A DNA stretch of 64,000 nucleotides from positions 17,041-81,040 of the forward strand of contig JAMCRJ010000060.1 of the NCBI GenBank assembly GCA_023381645.1. The letters are read 5' to 3'. The translations under genes were made by a program, and so were the position numbers. The notes beneath the pieces were generated by a model. The model was not told the origin of the DNA. It did not search any database and worked only from the letters and a program-made list of their open reading frames with translations. Position 1 is the stretch's first letter. Each line of letters begins with the position of its first letter. This DNA comes from Gammaproteobacteria bacterium. GTDB taxonomy: Bacteria > Pseudomonadota > Gammaproteobacteria > Acidithiobacillales > Acidithiobacillaceae. Below are positions 33,548-42,673 of this stretch, in pieces.

Positions 33548-33933
33548 ATCGCCACCTCCTGTTCCGCAGCCTGGCTGAGCCAGGCCACACTACCACGGGA
33601 TACCATACGGCAATTTTACGTAAAAACAAGGCATGAATCACGTCCTGGGCGCTACCCACCCAACCCGTCCTTGCCGTCCTGCCGCCAGTGTAAATCCCAG
33701 CGCCGACGTACCGCCGGCATGTTCCGGAATGCGGCAACACCTGATTCCTGCGGCGTGAATAATCCTATGCCCCCCCGAACCCCCGTAAAATGCGGCAAAT
33801 TGTCGCACCCCGATTTCAGGAGCATTGTGGTGTCTCCGGCGGCAACCGCTTGCCGGAATGAGTCGCGCTGCGCGCGTCCACATAGGGTGGTCGGGGAATG
33901 CGTCCGGGGCTTGGTAAGGTAGGTCATTGTCGC
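33548..33933. other. Intergenic region, no gene seen
   Basis: 386 bases between two minus-strand genes. Besides the palindrome at 33,569-33,585 I see only chance reading frames. It should hold the ctaG-like promoter and the hemN transcription end; no clear terminator hairpin is visible on the hemN side. Confidence 0.5.
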
Positions 33934-35325
33934 TCAAATCACTCGCGAGTAACGCACTGGCTTTTGCGCGAGGTAGGCGTCGAAGGCCATACAGATATGG
34001 CGGATCAGCAGCCGCCCCTGCGGGGTGACCGTCAGGGTATGGGCGTCCATATGCAGGAGGCCATCGCTCGCCATGGCCTCCAGGGCGGGCAGGCTGGCCG
34101 CGAAATGCTGCCGGAAATCCAGATCGAACTGCCGGTTCAGCGCGGCAAAATCCAGGCTGAAATCGCAGATCAGACGGGTGATGATGTGGCGGCGCAGCAG
34201 GTCCTCGTCGCTCAGGCGCAGACCGCGCTCCACCGGTAAGTGGCCGCCGTCCAGTGTGGTGCCCCAGGTATCCAGGTCCTTGATGTTCTGACTGTAAGTC
34301 GGGCCGACCATGGCGATGGCGCTCATCCCGAAGGCCAGCAGATCCGTTCCGGCATGGGTGGAGTAGCCCTGAAAATTGCGATACAGACTGCCTTCCCGCT
34401 GTGCGATAGCCAATTCGTCATCGGGCAGGGCGAAGTGGTCCATGCCGATATAGAGATAACCGGCCTGCTGCAGGGTGGCGATGCTTTCGGCGAGGATGCG
34501 CAGCTTGGTGTCGGGACTGGGGATATCCGCGTCGGGAATCCGCTTTTGCGGCGGGAACCGCTCCGGCAAGTGGGCATAATTGAAGACGGACAGGCGATCC
34601 GGGCGCAAGGCGAGAACCGCCTCCAGCGTCCGAGCAAAGCTTTCCGGGGTCTGTAGGGGCAGGCCGTAGATGAGATCGAGGCTGACGGAGCGAAAGCCAA
34701 GCTGGCGTGCCTCGTCGATGACACCCGCGGTGAGTGCGAAACTCTGTTCGCGATGCACGGCTTTCTGCACCGCCACGTCCAGATCCTGCACCCCGATACT
34801 GATGCGGTTGAAGCCGAAGTCGCGGAGGAGGCGGAGCGTGCCAGGCTCCAGCGCGCGCGGGTCGATTTCGACGCCGTATTCACCCCGATCATCCGGGAGC
34901 AAAAGAAAGTGTTTACGGATGCTGTCCAGGAGGACGGTCATGTCATGCCGGCGGAGGAAAGTGGGTGTGCCGCCGCCGAAATGCAATTGGTCCACGGGAC
35001 GGTTGCCGTCGATGTGGGCGCGTGTCAGGGTCATTTCCCGGTCCAGATGGGCGACATAGGGTGTTCCCCATTCGTGATGGCGGGTGACCACCTTGGTGCA
35101 GGCGCAGTAAAAACACAGATGCTCGCAAAAGGGGATATGGAAGTATAGGGAGAGTGGGCGACCGCTGGTGTTGGAGCGGTCGAGCGCGCCTTGCAGCGAC
35201 CTTTCATCGAAATCTTCGCGGAAATGGGGGGCGGTGGGGTAGGAGGTGTAGCGCGGCCCCGGCTGGTCGTAATGGCGGATGAGTTCCGGGTCAAAAATCA
35301 GGTTTTGGGTGGGCGTTATGGTCAT
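33934..35325 (-). CDS. hemN: Oxygen-independent coproporphyrinogen III oxidase
   Basis: 463 residues, the length of true HemN. The radical-SAM cluster motif CEHLCFYCAC (CxxxCxxC-C) and the HFGGGTPTFL, GVEIDPRAL and GIQD-like (IGVQDLD) stretches are all present, with the family's C-terminal domain. It decarboxylates coproporphyrinogen III without oxygen. This suggests growth under low oxygen, or use alongside an oxygen-dependent HemF elsewhere. The adjacent LysR gene is in the same direction, but 60 bases upstream. Confidence 0.95.
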   Translation of the reverse strand: MTITPTQNLIFDPELIRHYDQPGPRYTSYPTAPHFREDFDERSLQGALDRSNTSGRPLSLYFHIPFCEHLCFYCACTKVVTRHHEWGTPYVAHLDREMTLTRAHIDGNRPVDQLHFGGGTPTFLRRHDMTVLLDSIRKHFLLLPDDRGEYGVEIDPRALEPGTLRLLRDFGFNRISIGVQDLDVAVQKAVHREQSFALTAGVIDEARQLGFRSVSLDLIYGLPLQTPESFARTLEAVLALRPDRLSVFNYAHLPERFPPQKRIPDADIPSPDTKLRILAESIATLQQAGYLYIGMDHFALPDDELAIAQREGSLYRNFQGYSTHAGTDLLAFGMSAIAMVGPTYSQNIKDLDTWGTTLDGGHLPVERGLRLSDEDLLRRHIITRLICDFSLDFAALNRQFDLDFRQHFAASLPALEAMASDGLLHMDAHTLTVTPQGRLLIRHICMAFDAYLAQKPVRYSRVI

Positions 35326-35362
35326 CGGCTTTCGGCTCCGTCGAAACGCGGTTGCAGGGCGA

Positions 35363-36295
35363 TCATAAGCCCGGAATATCCTTTACCCCAAGCAGATTGG
35401 CCGCCACGCTGGCGCGGATTTCGGCGAGGAAAGCCTGCATGTGCGGCTGCTCCGCCTGCTCCGCCGTGGTGGCCGCCTGCAGCGTTTGCCAGAGACCCTG
35501 CGATCCCAGAGGAATGGCGCGGACATAGTTTTTTTCTCCGTAACTTCCCACCGCCCAGGCTGGTAACGCGGCGATGCCCTGCCCGGAGGCGACGAGCTGA
35601 AGAATGATGACGGTGAGCTCCGCGTGGCGCCGCCGCCAGGGCTGGACACCCGCGGGCTGGAGAAATTCGCGAAAAAGATCGAGACGGCGATCCTCCACCG
35701 GGTAGGTGATCAGGGTTTCTTCCAGAAAGTCCGCGGGGGTCAGGAAGCTGTGCTCTGCCAGAGCGTGCCGCGGATTGACCAGCGCGACGACTTCATAAGC
35801 GAAGAGCGGGTGCACGACAATATCGCAGCCCATGGCATCCGGGGCGGTCAGCACCATGAGGTCGGCCTGATGGCTCTGGAGCAGAGGTAAGGGATCCTGC
35901 TGAAAGCCGGAAACCAGATCCATTTCCACGTCCGGCCAGTTCTCGCGAAAGTGGTTCATGGCGGGGGTCAGCCAGTCGAAGCAGGTATGGCATTCGACGG
36001 CGATACGCAGGCGGCCGCTGTTGCCGGCTGCCCGCCGTCGCAGTTCCTCCTGCATCTGCCGGATACGCGGCAGCACCTCCCGTGCCACGGCCAGCAAGGC
36101 CTCTCCGGCGGGGCTCATGCGCAACTGCGCGCCACGTTCCCGGTCCAGGAGATTGACGCCGTATTCTGCTTCCAGCCCGCGCAACTGGTGGGAGAGCGCG
36201 GACTGGGTGAGGTGCAGGCGTTGCGCCGCCGCGGCAAGGCTGCCGAACTGGGCGACGGCCTCAATAGTGCGCAGGTGACGGATTTCCAGTGGCAT
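35363..36295 (-). CDS. metR: LysR-family regulator, MetR-like
   Basis: 310 residues from the ATG at 36,295; a longer frame to 36,349 adds residues without family character. The winged helix-turn-helix is LGSLAAAAQRLHLTQSALSHQLRGLE. The effector domain has the MetR-specific RLRIAVECHTCFDWLTPAMNHFRENWPDVEMDL, in the family the homocysteine-binding region. MetR activates methionine synthesis genes; none is adjacent, so the target is unknown. It is divergent from the porin gene, and the 237 bases between them should hold both promoters. Confidence 0.8.
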   Translation of the reverse strand: MPLEIRHLRTIEAVAQFGSLAAAAQRLHLTQSALSHQLRGLEAEYGVNLLDRERGAQLRMSPAGEALLAVAREVLPRIRQMQEELRRRAAGNSGRLRIAVECHTCFDWLTPAMNHFRENWPDVEMDLVSGFQQDPLPLLQSHQADLMVLTAPDAMGCDIVVHPLFAYEVVALVNPRHALAEHSFLTPADFLEETLITYPVEDRRLDLFREFLQPAGVQPWRRRHAELTVIILQLVASGQGIAALPAWAVGSYGEKNYVRAIPLGSQGLWQTLQAATTAEQAEQPHMQAFLAEIRASVAANLLGVKDIPGL

Positions 36296-36532
36296 GCGGA
36301 TCCCGGTGGGCAACAGATCAGGTTGCAGTTTCCCACGAACATTGGGCAATGCAAAGACTTTTGGGGATGATGGAGACTTCGGCGCGCGGCACCCCGCTCG
36401 CCGAAGGCGGCCGGCGATTGTATTTATAGGGAGACAACGTCACAAAAAGTTCATAAAAACGTCATAATAGTGTCATGTTGGCCCTTTACCATAGGCGGCA
36501 TCATTTCAAGAACATCACAAAGAGGGGGTGTT

Positions 36533-37876
36533 GTGTTTATCAAAAAGCGCATTGTCATCGCGACGGTCGCCGTCCTGTGTGGCGTCAGTGTCTCAGCCCA
36601 AGCCGAAACGCTGACCGATTTTTTCAAGCAGAGCAAGATTGATGGCCAGATCCGCTCTTATTATTTCAGCCGGGATTATGGCGCAACCGGACCCAATACC
36701 TACAATCAGGATGTCTTTAGTCTGGGTGGTATCCTGAATATCAAGACAGCACCTTTTCTGGGCGGCTTTGGTGTAGGCGTCAGTTTCTTTACCGCGCACG
36801 GGCTCGGGGCGAACGATACCAGTGGCGGGCCGACTTACCCACATCTGGATGCGACGGTGATGGGTCCGCAGTCCATCGATGCCCTGGGGCAGGCTTACCT
36901 CCAATACGAGATTCCAAAAACGCTGTTGATCCGGGCGGGCGATCAGGAGTTGGATACGCCCTGGATGAACGGCTCAGATTCGCGCATGTTGCCCGCCACT
37001 TATCAGGGTGTGTTTGCCGACGTTTCTCCCTATCACGATTTACACCTGTATGGCATGCGTATTTTCCGCTGGAAGAGTCGCACATCGAATAGCTATTACA
37101 ATGACAACCTGTTTTATTCCGCTAATTACGAGGGGGATGAACTATACGGCGGTGGTGCACAGTTGCCGACCGCCGCACCCTCGACCAGTGGTACCCTGGC
37201 TTTTGGCGCCTCGTATTCCCTGATGGGCGCCAAGGCGACCGCCTGGTACTATGATTTTTATCAGTTCGCCAAAATGTTTTATACGACAGCGGATTATACG
37301 CTGAAAACCGGGACGGGGGTTGATCCATTTGTGGGTGCCCAGTACATGCGTGAGTGGGGTGCTTCCCTGCTATCCCGGCAAGGGGTTAACGCCACGGCCT
37401 GGGGCGTCATTGGTGGCGTGAACTATAAAACCGGTATGGGTGACGGGACCTTCAGTGTGGCCTATAACGCACTTGCGCCACAGACCGGCGGATTTTTAAA
37501 CGGTGGAATAGTGTCACCCTATACCGTAGGCTATGCCACCGATCCACTATATACGACGGCAATGATTCGTGGTCTTGCGGATAATCTGGGGCCTGGGCAT
37601 GGTTACAAGATCAAGATAGCACAACATCTTGACTTGATGGGCCAGAAATTCCTGGCCATCGCGGCCTTTGCGCATTTCACCACCTATTATAATGGTAGCA
37701 GCAGTTATCCATATTTTGATCTGACCTACTTCCCGGGTGGCATATTCAAGGGGCTTTCCATTCGTGACCGGGTGGAGCTGGCTACCGGAACGAGCGCGCA
37801 ATTTGGTAATGGTGCAGGTTTCAACAAGGGGCATTCCTTCATCTACAACCGGGTGATGCTGACCTACGCATTTTAG
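36533..37876 (+). CDS. Outer-membrane porin, OprD-like
   Basis: 447 residues from GTG 36,533, with AGAGGGGG 5 bases upstream. A signal peptide (KKRIVIATVAVLCGVSVSAQA, cut after AQA) leads into LTDFFKQSKIDGQIRSYYFSRDY, the OprD-type opening, and the mature part is a run of alternating hydrophobic beta strands ending in Phe (LTYAF), the signal for the outer-membrane insertion machinery. OprD-type porins import small substrates; which one is unknown. A hairpin terminator follows. Confidence 0.8.
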   Translation: MFIKKRIVIATVAVLCGVSVSAQAETLTDFFKQSKIDGQIRSYYFSRDYGATGPNTYNQDVFSLGGILNIKTAPFLGGFGVGVSFFTAHGLGANDTSGGPTYPHLDATVMGPQSIDALGQAYLQYEIPKTLLIRAGDQELDTPWMNGSDSRMLPATYQGVFADVSPYHDLHLYGMRIFRWKSRTSNSYYNDNLFYSANYEGDELYGGGAQLPTAAPSTSGTLAFGASYSLMGAKATAWYYDFYQFAKMFYTTADYTLKTGTGVDPFVGAQYMREWGASLLSRQGVNATAWGVIGGVNYKTGMGDGTFSVAYNALAPQTGGFLNGGIVSPYTVGYATDPLYTTAMIRGLADNLGPGHGYKIKIAQHLDLMGQKFLAIAAFAHFTTYYNGSSSYPYFDLTYFPGGIFKGLSIRDRVELATGTSAQFGNGAGFNKGHSFIYNRVMLTYAF

Positions 37877-37904
37877 TTTTCCTCCTGCTTGGTTCCTCCT
37901 CTCC

Positions 37905-37935
37905 TCGCCTCGACCCGCAAGTCGGGGCATTTTTG
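37905..37935 (+). terminator. Rho-independent terminator of the porin gene
   Basis: GCCTCGACCCGCAAGTCGGGGC forms a stem with one mismatch, followed by ATTTTTG. It lies just before the convergent waaF stop. Confidence 0.7.
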
Positions 37936-37949
37936 TATCCGTTCGCGGC

Positions 37950-39080
37950 CTATGTCCTGAAGATCTGGCGGAGAACGTATTCCGGCCTGAGATCTTCCAT
38001 ACAGCGGTGATGTCGGAGTGGACACTCGCGCTTTCCGCATGGACTGCAGGGCAGGTCGATGTGTAGAGCCTGCGCCCCGGCGGAGAGGGGGGGGGTCATG
38101 CTGAGGGGGGTGGAGCCATAGAGCGCGATGACCCGGCTGCCGACAGCCCCCGCCACATGCATCAGACCAGAGTCGTTGCTGACCGTCAGGGGGGCGAGTG
38201 ACAGCAGGTCCAGAGCTTCCAGCAGGGTGGTCCGGCCCCCCAGATCAAGGGTTTCCGGGACGGCCGCCGTTATGGCCCGAGTGACTTCCGCATCCTTGGG
38301 ACTGCCGAAAATCCAGACGGCATAGCCGCGTTCGATAAGGGCCTGGGCCAGGGTACTCCAGTGATGCACCGGCCAGCGCTTGGCCGGACCATATTCGGCG
38401 CCGGGTGCCAGGGCGACCAGGGGCCGTTGTGGCAGGCTTATGCCCAGCCGCTGCAGGGTCGTGGCAAGGGCCGCCCGGTTTGCCTGTAAACGGGGTGCGG
38501 GCAGTTGCGTGGGTTGTGGAAGGCGTAGCGGCAGTCCGAGGGCGACGAAGCGATCCACGGTGCGCAGCAGTTTTTTTTGGTTCAAGCGGCGGCGGTCATT
38601 CAGGAGCAAACGGCGCCCCGCGCCGCTGAAACCGGTGCGGGTCGGGATATGTGCCCAATAAGGGATCAGCGCGGATTTGAAGCTGTTGGGCAGACAGATG
38701 GACCAGTCATAGCTCTGTGCGCGCAATTCCGCTGCGGTCCGGCGCCGCAGACGCAACCCCAGTTGACCGTGGTCGATGCACAGGGGCATGGCCCGCCGCA
38801 CCTCCAGCATGCGTTCCGCCACCGGAATGCTGGCGGGCGGCGCCAGGACATCCACCTGCAGACGCGGCCAGCGACGGCGCAGTACCTGCAACAATACCTG
38901 CGCCATGACCATATCCCCCACCCAGGCCGGACCGATCAGCAGCAGGCGGGCAGGATCGTAGCTGTGGGCAATGCGGGTGTTGTGCGGAACAAAGGCTTCA
39001 TGTTCGTTACAGGGCGGTTCTGCTGCGCCGGCATCGTGTGCATCGGGATCATCCTGCAACTTTGGTAGTTGCCCGGCCAT
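37950..39080 (-). CDS. waaF: Lipopolysaccharide heptosyltransferase II
   Basis: 376 residues. From about residue 44 the sequence is WaaF/GT9: RLLLIGPAWVGDMVMAQVLLQVLRRRWP, then LAPGAEYGPAKRWP and TVSNDSGLMHVAGAVGSRVIALYGSTPLSMTPP. It adds the second heptose to the LPS core from ADP-heptose. The first 43 residues are unusual, but the start is only 1 base after the rmd1-like stop and no internal start fits better. It is the last gene of a six-gene operon that also encodes the heptose-precursor enzyme GmhA/HldE2. Confidence 0.9.
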   Translation of the reverse strand: MAGQLPKLQDDPDAHDAGAAEPPCNEHEAFVPHNTRIAHSYDPARLLLIGPAWVGDMVMAQVLLQVLRRRWPRLQVDVLAPPASIPVAERMLEVRRAMPLCIDHGQLGLRLRRRTAAELRAQSYDWSICLPNSFKSALIPYWAHIPTRTGFSGAGRRLLLNDRRRLNQKKLLRTVDRFVALGLPLRLPQPTQLPAPRLQANRAALATTLQRLGISLPQRPLVALAPGAEYGPAKRWPVHHWSTLAQALIERGYAVWIFGSPKDAEVTRAITAAVPETLDLGGRTTLLEALDLLSLAPLTVSNDSGLMHVAGAVGSRVIALYGSTPLSMTPPLSAGAQALHIDLPCSPCGKRECPLRHHRCMEDLRPEYVLRQIFRT

Positions 39081-39081
39081 A

Positions 39082-39846
39082 TTACTTGCCCATGAGCATG
39101 ATCAGCGCTTCGACCGAGATCAGGATGATGATGATCCATTCCAGGATGGTCTCCCGGTGGTGCCGGCTGGCCACGATCATGACTTCCAGCCCCTCATGAA
39201 TGGCGTCGAGTTTTTCATCGAGGGCGCGGAACCGGCTGGTGAGTTCCAAGTCGGCGGAGAGTTCGCGGGAGAGCAGTTCCAGCCCTGGGGTTTCCCAGAC
39301 GATATCGGGGTTGTCCAGCACCGCCAGACGGGAAAGGATTTCGGTGCGGGTGGCGGAAGTCGAGGCGAGAAAGCGCAGATGTCCGCCACGCCATCCTGGC
39401 AAACGCCCGGTGCGGGCCACTTCCGAGAGCAGGTTCAGGGTGGTTTCCAGAAGATTTTCGACGGCTTCTTCGTGGAGTTCCAGGGCCAGGCTCTGGGCCA
39501 GACGCAGGGCGACCAGAAGGATGCGTTCTTCGTCGAGATTCTTGAGGGTGACGCCGTCACGGCCCACGCCATCACGTTCGCCGACCCGGATAGAGATCTC
39601 TTCGACCTTGGGGTTGGCGATGGGGGTGAATTGCGTCTGCACGGTGGCGATGACTCTAGCCTGCAATGCCGGTCCCGCACCGAAAAAGCAGATGACGCCG
39701 GACCGGAAGAGCGCCACCCAGGCGTCACCGTCGCGGAGCAGGCGATGAGCGGGCGTATCCTCTGCCATATCTATCCCGAAATCTTCGCGCCAGCTTTTGA
39801 GAGAGATATGGCGTACCGGCTGGATGGCGTGGAGGATGCTGTTCAT
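39082..39846 (-). CDS. RMD1/DUF155-family membrane-anchored protein
   Basis: 254 residues. The body (WVALFRSGVICFFG, then ISIRVGERDGV and the long helical AQSLALELHEEAVENLLE) matches the DUF155/RMD1 family; a C-terminal helix WIIIILISVEALIMLMG anchors it with the bulk in the cytoplasm. Yeast RMD1 relatives act in mitochondria and at microtubules; the bacterial role is unknown. It lies 3 bases after glcD and 1 base before waaF in the same operon. Confidence 0.8.
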   Translation of the reverse strand: MNSILHAIQPVRHISLKSWREDFGIDMAEDTPAHRLLRDGDAWVALFRSGVICFFGAGPALQARVIATVQTQFTPIANPKVEEISIRVGERDGVGRDGVTLKNLDEERILLVALRLAQSLALELHEEAVENLLETTLNLLSEVARTGRLPGWRGGHLRFLASTSATRTEILSRLAVLDNPDIVWETPGLELLSRELSADLELTSRFRALDEKLDAIHEGLEVMIVASRHHRETILEWIIIILISVEALIMLMGK

Positions 39847-39849
39847 GGC

Positions 39850-41235
39850 TCAGGCCTCGGGGAGCAGTTTGCCGGGGTTGAGAATGGCGTCAGGGTCGAA
39901 GACCCGCTTGATGGCGCGCTGGATGCTCAGGCTTTCCTGGCTCAATTCCAGGGGGACATAGGCACGCTTGCTGCTGCCGATGCCGTGTTCGCCGGAGAGT
40001 GTTCCATTCAGTGTCAGTACTGCCTGAAAGAGCTTTTGCAGGCCGTGCCTGGCGCGGCGCATTTCGTTGCCATCTTGGGGATGGACCAGAAAATTGACGT
40101 GCAGGTTGCCGTTCCCGGCGTGCCCGAAGCTGACGATATGCAGGGACTGTTCTGCAGCGATCCCTTCTATGGCCTCCAGCAATTCGCGCAGGCGGCTGAC
40201 CGGCACGACCACGTCCTCGTTGATTTTGAGGGGTGCCATGGCCTTGGTGGCGGGGGACAGGGATTTGCGCGCCGCCCACAGTTCGGCAACGGCAGCCGCG
40301 TCAGTCGCCTCCAGGATTTCCAGGTTTCCCTCGCCCACCAGAGCGGCGTGGATGGCCTGCACCTGGTCGGGGATGGTGATCGCCTCGCCATCCACCTCGA
40401 CCATCAGCAGGGCGTTGCTGCCTTCGGGCAGATCCCTGGCCGCGCCCATGGCGCGCACTGCGGCCAAGGCGTAGGGGTCCATGAGTTCCAGGGCGCTGGG
40501 CGTATGGTGTTGTGCCATCACCCGCTGCACCGCCGCGCAGGCGCTGGCCGTATGGTCATAGACAGCGCGCAGGGTGGCCTGGGCGGCGGGACGGGGGAGC
40601 AGGCGCAGGGTGGCCTCGGTGATGAGGGCAAGGGTGCCCTCGCTGCCTACCAACAGACGGGTCAGGTCATAGCCGACCACACCTTTGCTGGTATGCACAC
40701 CGCAGCACAGCGTTTCGCCGGCGCCGGTGACGGCACGCAGGCCCAGTACGTAATCGCGGGTGACGCCATATTTTACGGCGTGCGGCCCGCCGGCATTCAT
40801 GGCCAGATTGCCGCCGATGCGGCAGTAGGGGTTGCTGCCGGGATCAGGGGGGTAAAACAGTCCGTCGGCCTGTACATAGGCACTGATCGCGGCCGTGATA
40901 CATCCGGCTTCTACGGTGATGGTACGGTCCACCGCGCTGTAATCGCAGATTTTTTGCATGCATTCGAAGCTGACGACGGCGCTGCCGGGTACCGGCTGTG
41001 CCCCGCCGACATTCCCGGAACCTGCTCCGCGCGGAACGAGGGGCAGACGATGGCGGCGGGCAATGCTGACAATCGCCTGCACCTCTTCATGGCTGTGCGG
41101 GAAGAGCACCATCACGGGTACGCAACTCCCCGGGGTATCGTCGCGGCTATAGATGGCAAGGGTTTCTGCATCGTCGCGTACCCGCTCGGTATCAAGAGCG
41201 GCGCGCAGGGCGGGGATGATGGTGCTGACGCTCAT
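39850..41235 (-). CDS. FAD-linked oxidase, GlcD-like
   Basis: 461 residues from ATG 41,235, whose ATGA overlaps the stop of the gene upstream; the frame extends further but into the neighbour. The FAD-binding PCMH domain is clear: [46 protein letters not shown] and [17 protein letters not shown]; the C-terminal half ends with [14 protein letters not shown] and [14 protein letters not shown]. This is the D-lactate/glycolate/2-hydroxyglutarate dehydrogenase family; the substrate is not decidable. glcE and glcF partners are absent, so it probably works alone. Confidence 0.88.
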   Translation of the reverse strand: MSVSTIIPALRAALDTERVRDDAETLAIYSRDDTPGSCVPVMVLFPHSHEEVQAIVSIARRHRLPLVPRGAGSGNVGGAQPVPGSAVVSFECMQKICDYSAVDRTITVEAGCITAAISAYVQADGLFYPPDPGSNPYCRIGGNLAMNAGGPHAVKYGVTRDYVLGLRAVTGAGETLCCGVHTSKGVVGYDLTRLLVGSEGTLALITEATLRLLPRPAAQATLRAVYDHTASACAAVQRVMAQHHTPSALELMDPYALAAVRAMGAARDLPEGSNALLMVEVDGEAITIPDQVQAIHAALVGEGNLEILEATDAAAVAELWAARKSLSPATKAMAPLKINEDVVVPVSRLRELLEAIEGIAAEQSLHIVSFGHAGNGNLHVNFLVHPQDGNEMRRARHGLQKLFQAVLTLNGTLSGEHGIGSSKRAYVPLELSQESLSIQRAIKRVFDPDAILNPGKLLPEA

Positions 41236-42308
41236 GGCTGGCTCCCTCGGATTTTTTGCAGGAGCGCGGTGGTGCTCCGTTCGTGGCGAAAAGGAATGCT
41301 GAGTACCCGGCCGCCTCTGGCCTGCAGCCAATCGGCACCGACGATGCGCTCTATCGGCCAGTCGCCGCCTTTGATCAGCACGTCGGGTTGGAGATGTTGG
41401 ATCAACTTCAGCGGGGTGTCGTCGTCAAACGCCGTAACGAAATCCACCGCCTGCAATCCGGCGAGCACCGCCATGCGGTCCTCCTCGCTGTTGACCGGGC
41501 GATCCGCGCCTTTGCCGAGGCGGCGGACCGAGGCGTCACTGTTGACCCCCACCACCAGGCAGGCGCCTTCGGCGCGGGCTTCGGCGAGATACTGCACATG
41601 GCCCCGGTGCAATACATCGAAGACGCCATTGGTAAAGACCAAGGGGCGACGGAAGGTACAGGCTTCACCCAACGCGTCCCAGTCGCGGAGTACCTGGCCG
41701 GCGTGGAATACCGACGGGGGGGCATTGCCCACAAAGCTGGCGTCCACACCATTGCAGAGGGCGTGAATGAGGACGAGGTGGACTTCCTGAATGCGTGCCG
41801 TGTTCTGCTCGGGCACCCGCAGTTCAATGTCCACGGGGCGCAGCAATGGCGCGAGTTGCCCGCCTTCTTTGCCGGTAAGAGCCAGCACCCACATGCCGCG
41901 CTGTTGCGCGGTCCGGGCCGCGGCGATGACGTTGGCGGAGTTGCCGGAGGTGCTGAATGCGACCAGACAGTCACCAGGACGGCCCAGGGCCTCGATCTGG
42001 CGAGCGAAAATCTGTTCATAGCAGGAATCATTGGCGATGGCGGTGACCACACTGCTGTCGGTGCCGAGGGCGATGGCGGGCAGGGCGCGGCGTGTTGTCT
42101 CAAAGCGGTTGACCAGTTCCGAAGCGAGGTGCTGGGCATCTCCGGAAGAACCGCCGTTACCGCAACTGAGCACTTGCCCGCCCGTCTGCAGGGTGGCGAT
42201 CAGGCGCCGACTGGCTTGCGCGAAAGGGGCTGAAAGGGCCGCGGCGGATTGTCCCATACAGGCGATGCTGTTGTGCAGGGCAGAACCTATCCAGTCATTG
42301 CCGGTCAT
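41232..42308 (-). CDS. GmhA-HldE2 fusion: sedoheptulose-7-P isomerase with heptose-1-P adenylyltransferase
   Basis: 358 residues with two complete domains. Residues 1-195 are a SIS phosphoheptose isomerase ([21 protein letters not shown] at 119-126), keeping the catalytic Glu64 (LASEL) and the His in RIQEVH of GmhA, so it is not a DiaA-like non-enzyme. Residues 220-358 are a nucleotidyltransferase with [13 protein letters not shown] at 225-237, the HldE C-terminal domain that makes ADP-heptose. Two non-consecutive steps of heptose synthesis are thus joined; the kinase and phosphatase must be elsewhere. It overlaps yraN and glcD by 4 bases each. Confidence 0.92.
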   Translation of the reverse strand: MTGNDWIGSALHNSIACMGQSAAALSAPFAQASRRLIATLQTGGQVLSCGNGGSSGDAQHLASELVNRFETTRRALPAIALGTDSSVVTAIANDSCYEQIFARQIEALGRPGDCLVAFSTSGNSANVIAAARTAQQRGMWVLALTGKEGGQLAPLLRPVDIELRVPEQNTARIQEVHLVLIHALCNGVDASFVGNAPPSVFHAGQVLRDWDALGEACTFRRPLVFTNGVFDVLHRGHVQYLAEARAEGACLVVGVNSDASVRRLGKGADRPVNSEEDRMAVLAGLQAVDFVTAFDDDTPLKLIQHLQPDVLIKGGDWPIERIVGADWLQARGGRVLSIPFRHERSTTALLQKIRGSQP

Positions 42309-42670
42309 GGGCTGGGTACTCTGAAGGCATCACGAATCCAGTCTGCTGGGGCAGCACCGTCAAGGGCGACCACATCAAAGCGGCAGGGGCGTAACCCATG
42401 CTGCGGGTTACGCAGCAGAAAATATTCTGCGGCGCGAATCAACCGTTTTTGCTTGCGGCCGGTGATGCTGGCCGCCGCCCCCCCTTGCCGCTTATGGGCA
42501 CGCTGACGTACCTCCACGAAGACCAGGGTATCACCATCGAGGGTGATGATGTCAATTTCTCCCATCCGGCAACGATAGTTGCGCGTCAGGGGGTGTAGCC
42601 CGTGCCCGGCGAGCAGCGCAATCGCACGGTCCTCACCCTGTTGACCTGAAATCTGGCGTGGCGACGGCAT
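42305..42670 (-). CDS. yraN: YraN/UPF0102 endonuclease-like protein
   Basis: 121 residues. [48 protein letters not shown] is the complete UPF0102 core: the PD-(D/E)XK-type site from GEID and VEVR. The biological role is not settled (a Holliday-junction-resolvase-like fold). It lies 3 bases after lpoA, a conserved neighbourhood in Gammaproteobacteria. Confidence 0.93.
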   Translation of the reverse strand: MPSPRQISGQQGEDRAIALLAGHGLHPLTRNYRCRMGEIDIITLDGDTLVFVEVRQRAHKRQGGAAASITGRKQKRLIRAAEYFLLRNPQHGLRPCRFDVVALDGAAPADWIRDAFRVPSP

Positions 42671-42673
42671 GAT

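Noticed and set aside
38971..41766. A 931-codon open frame on the + strand
   Set aside because: It runs antisense across waaF, the RMD1-like gene and glcD, all with strong family matches on the minus strand; it is a by-product of high GC.
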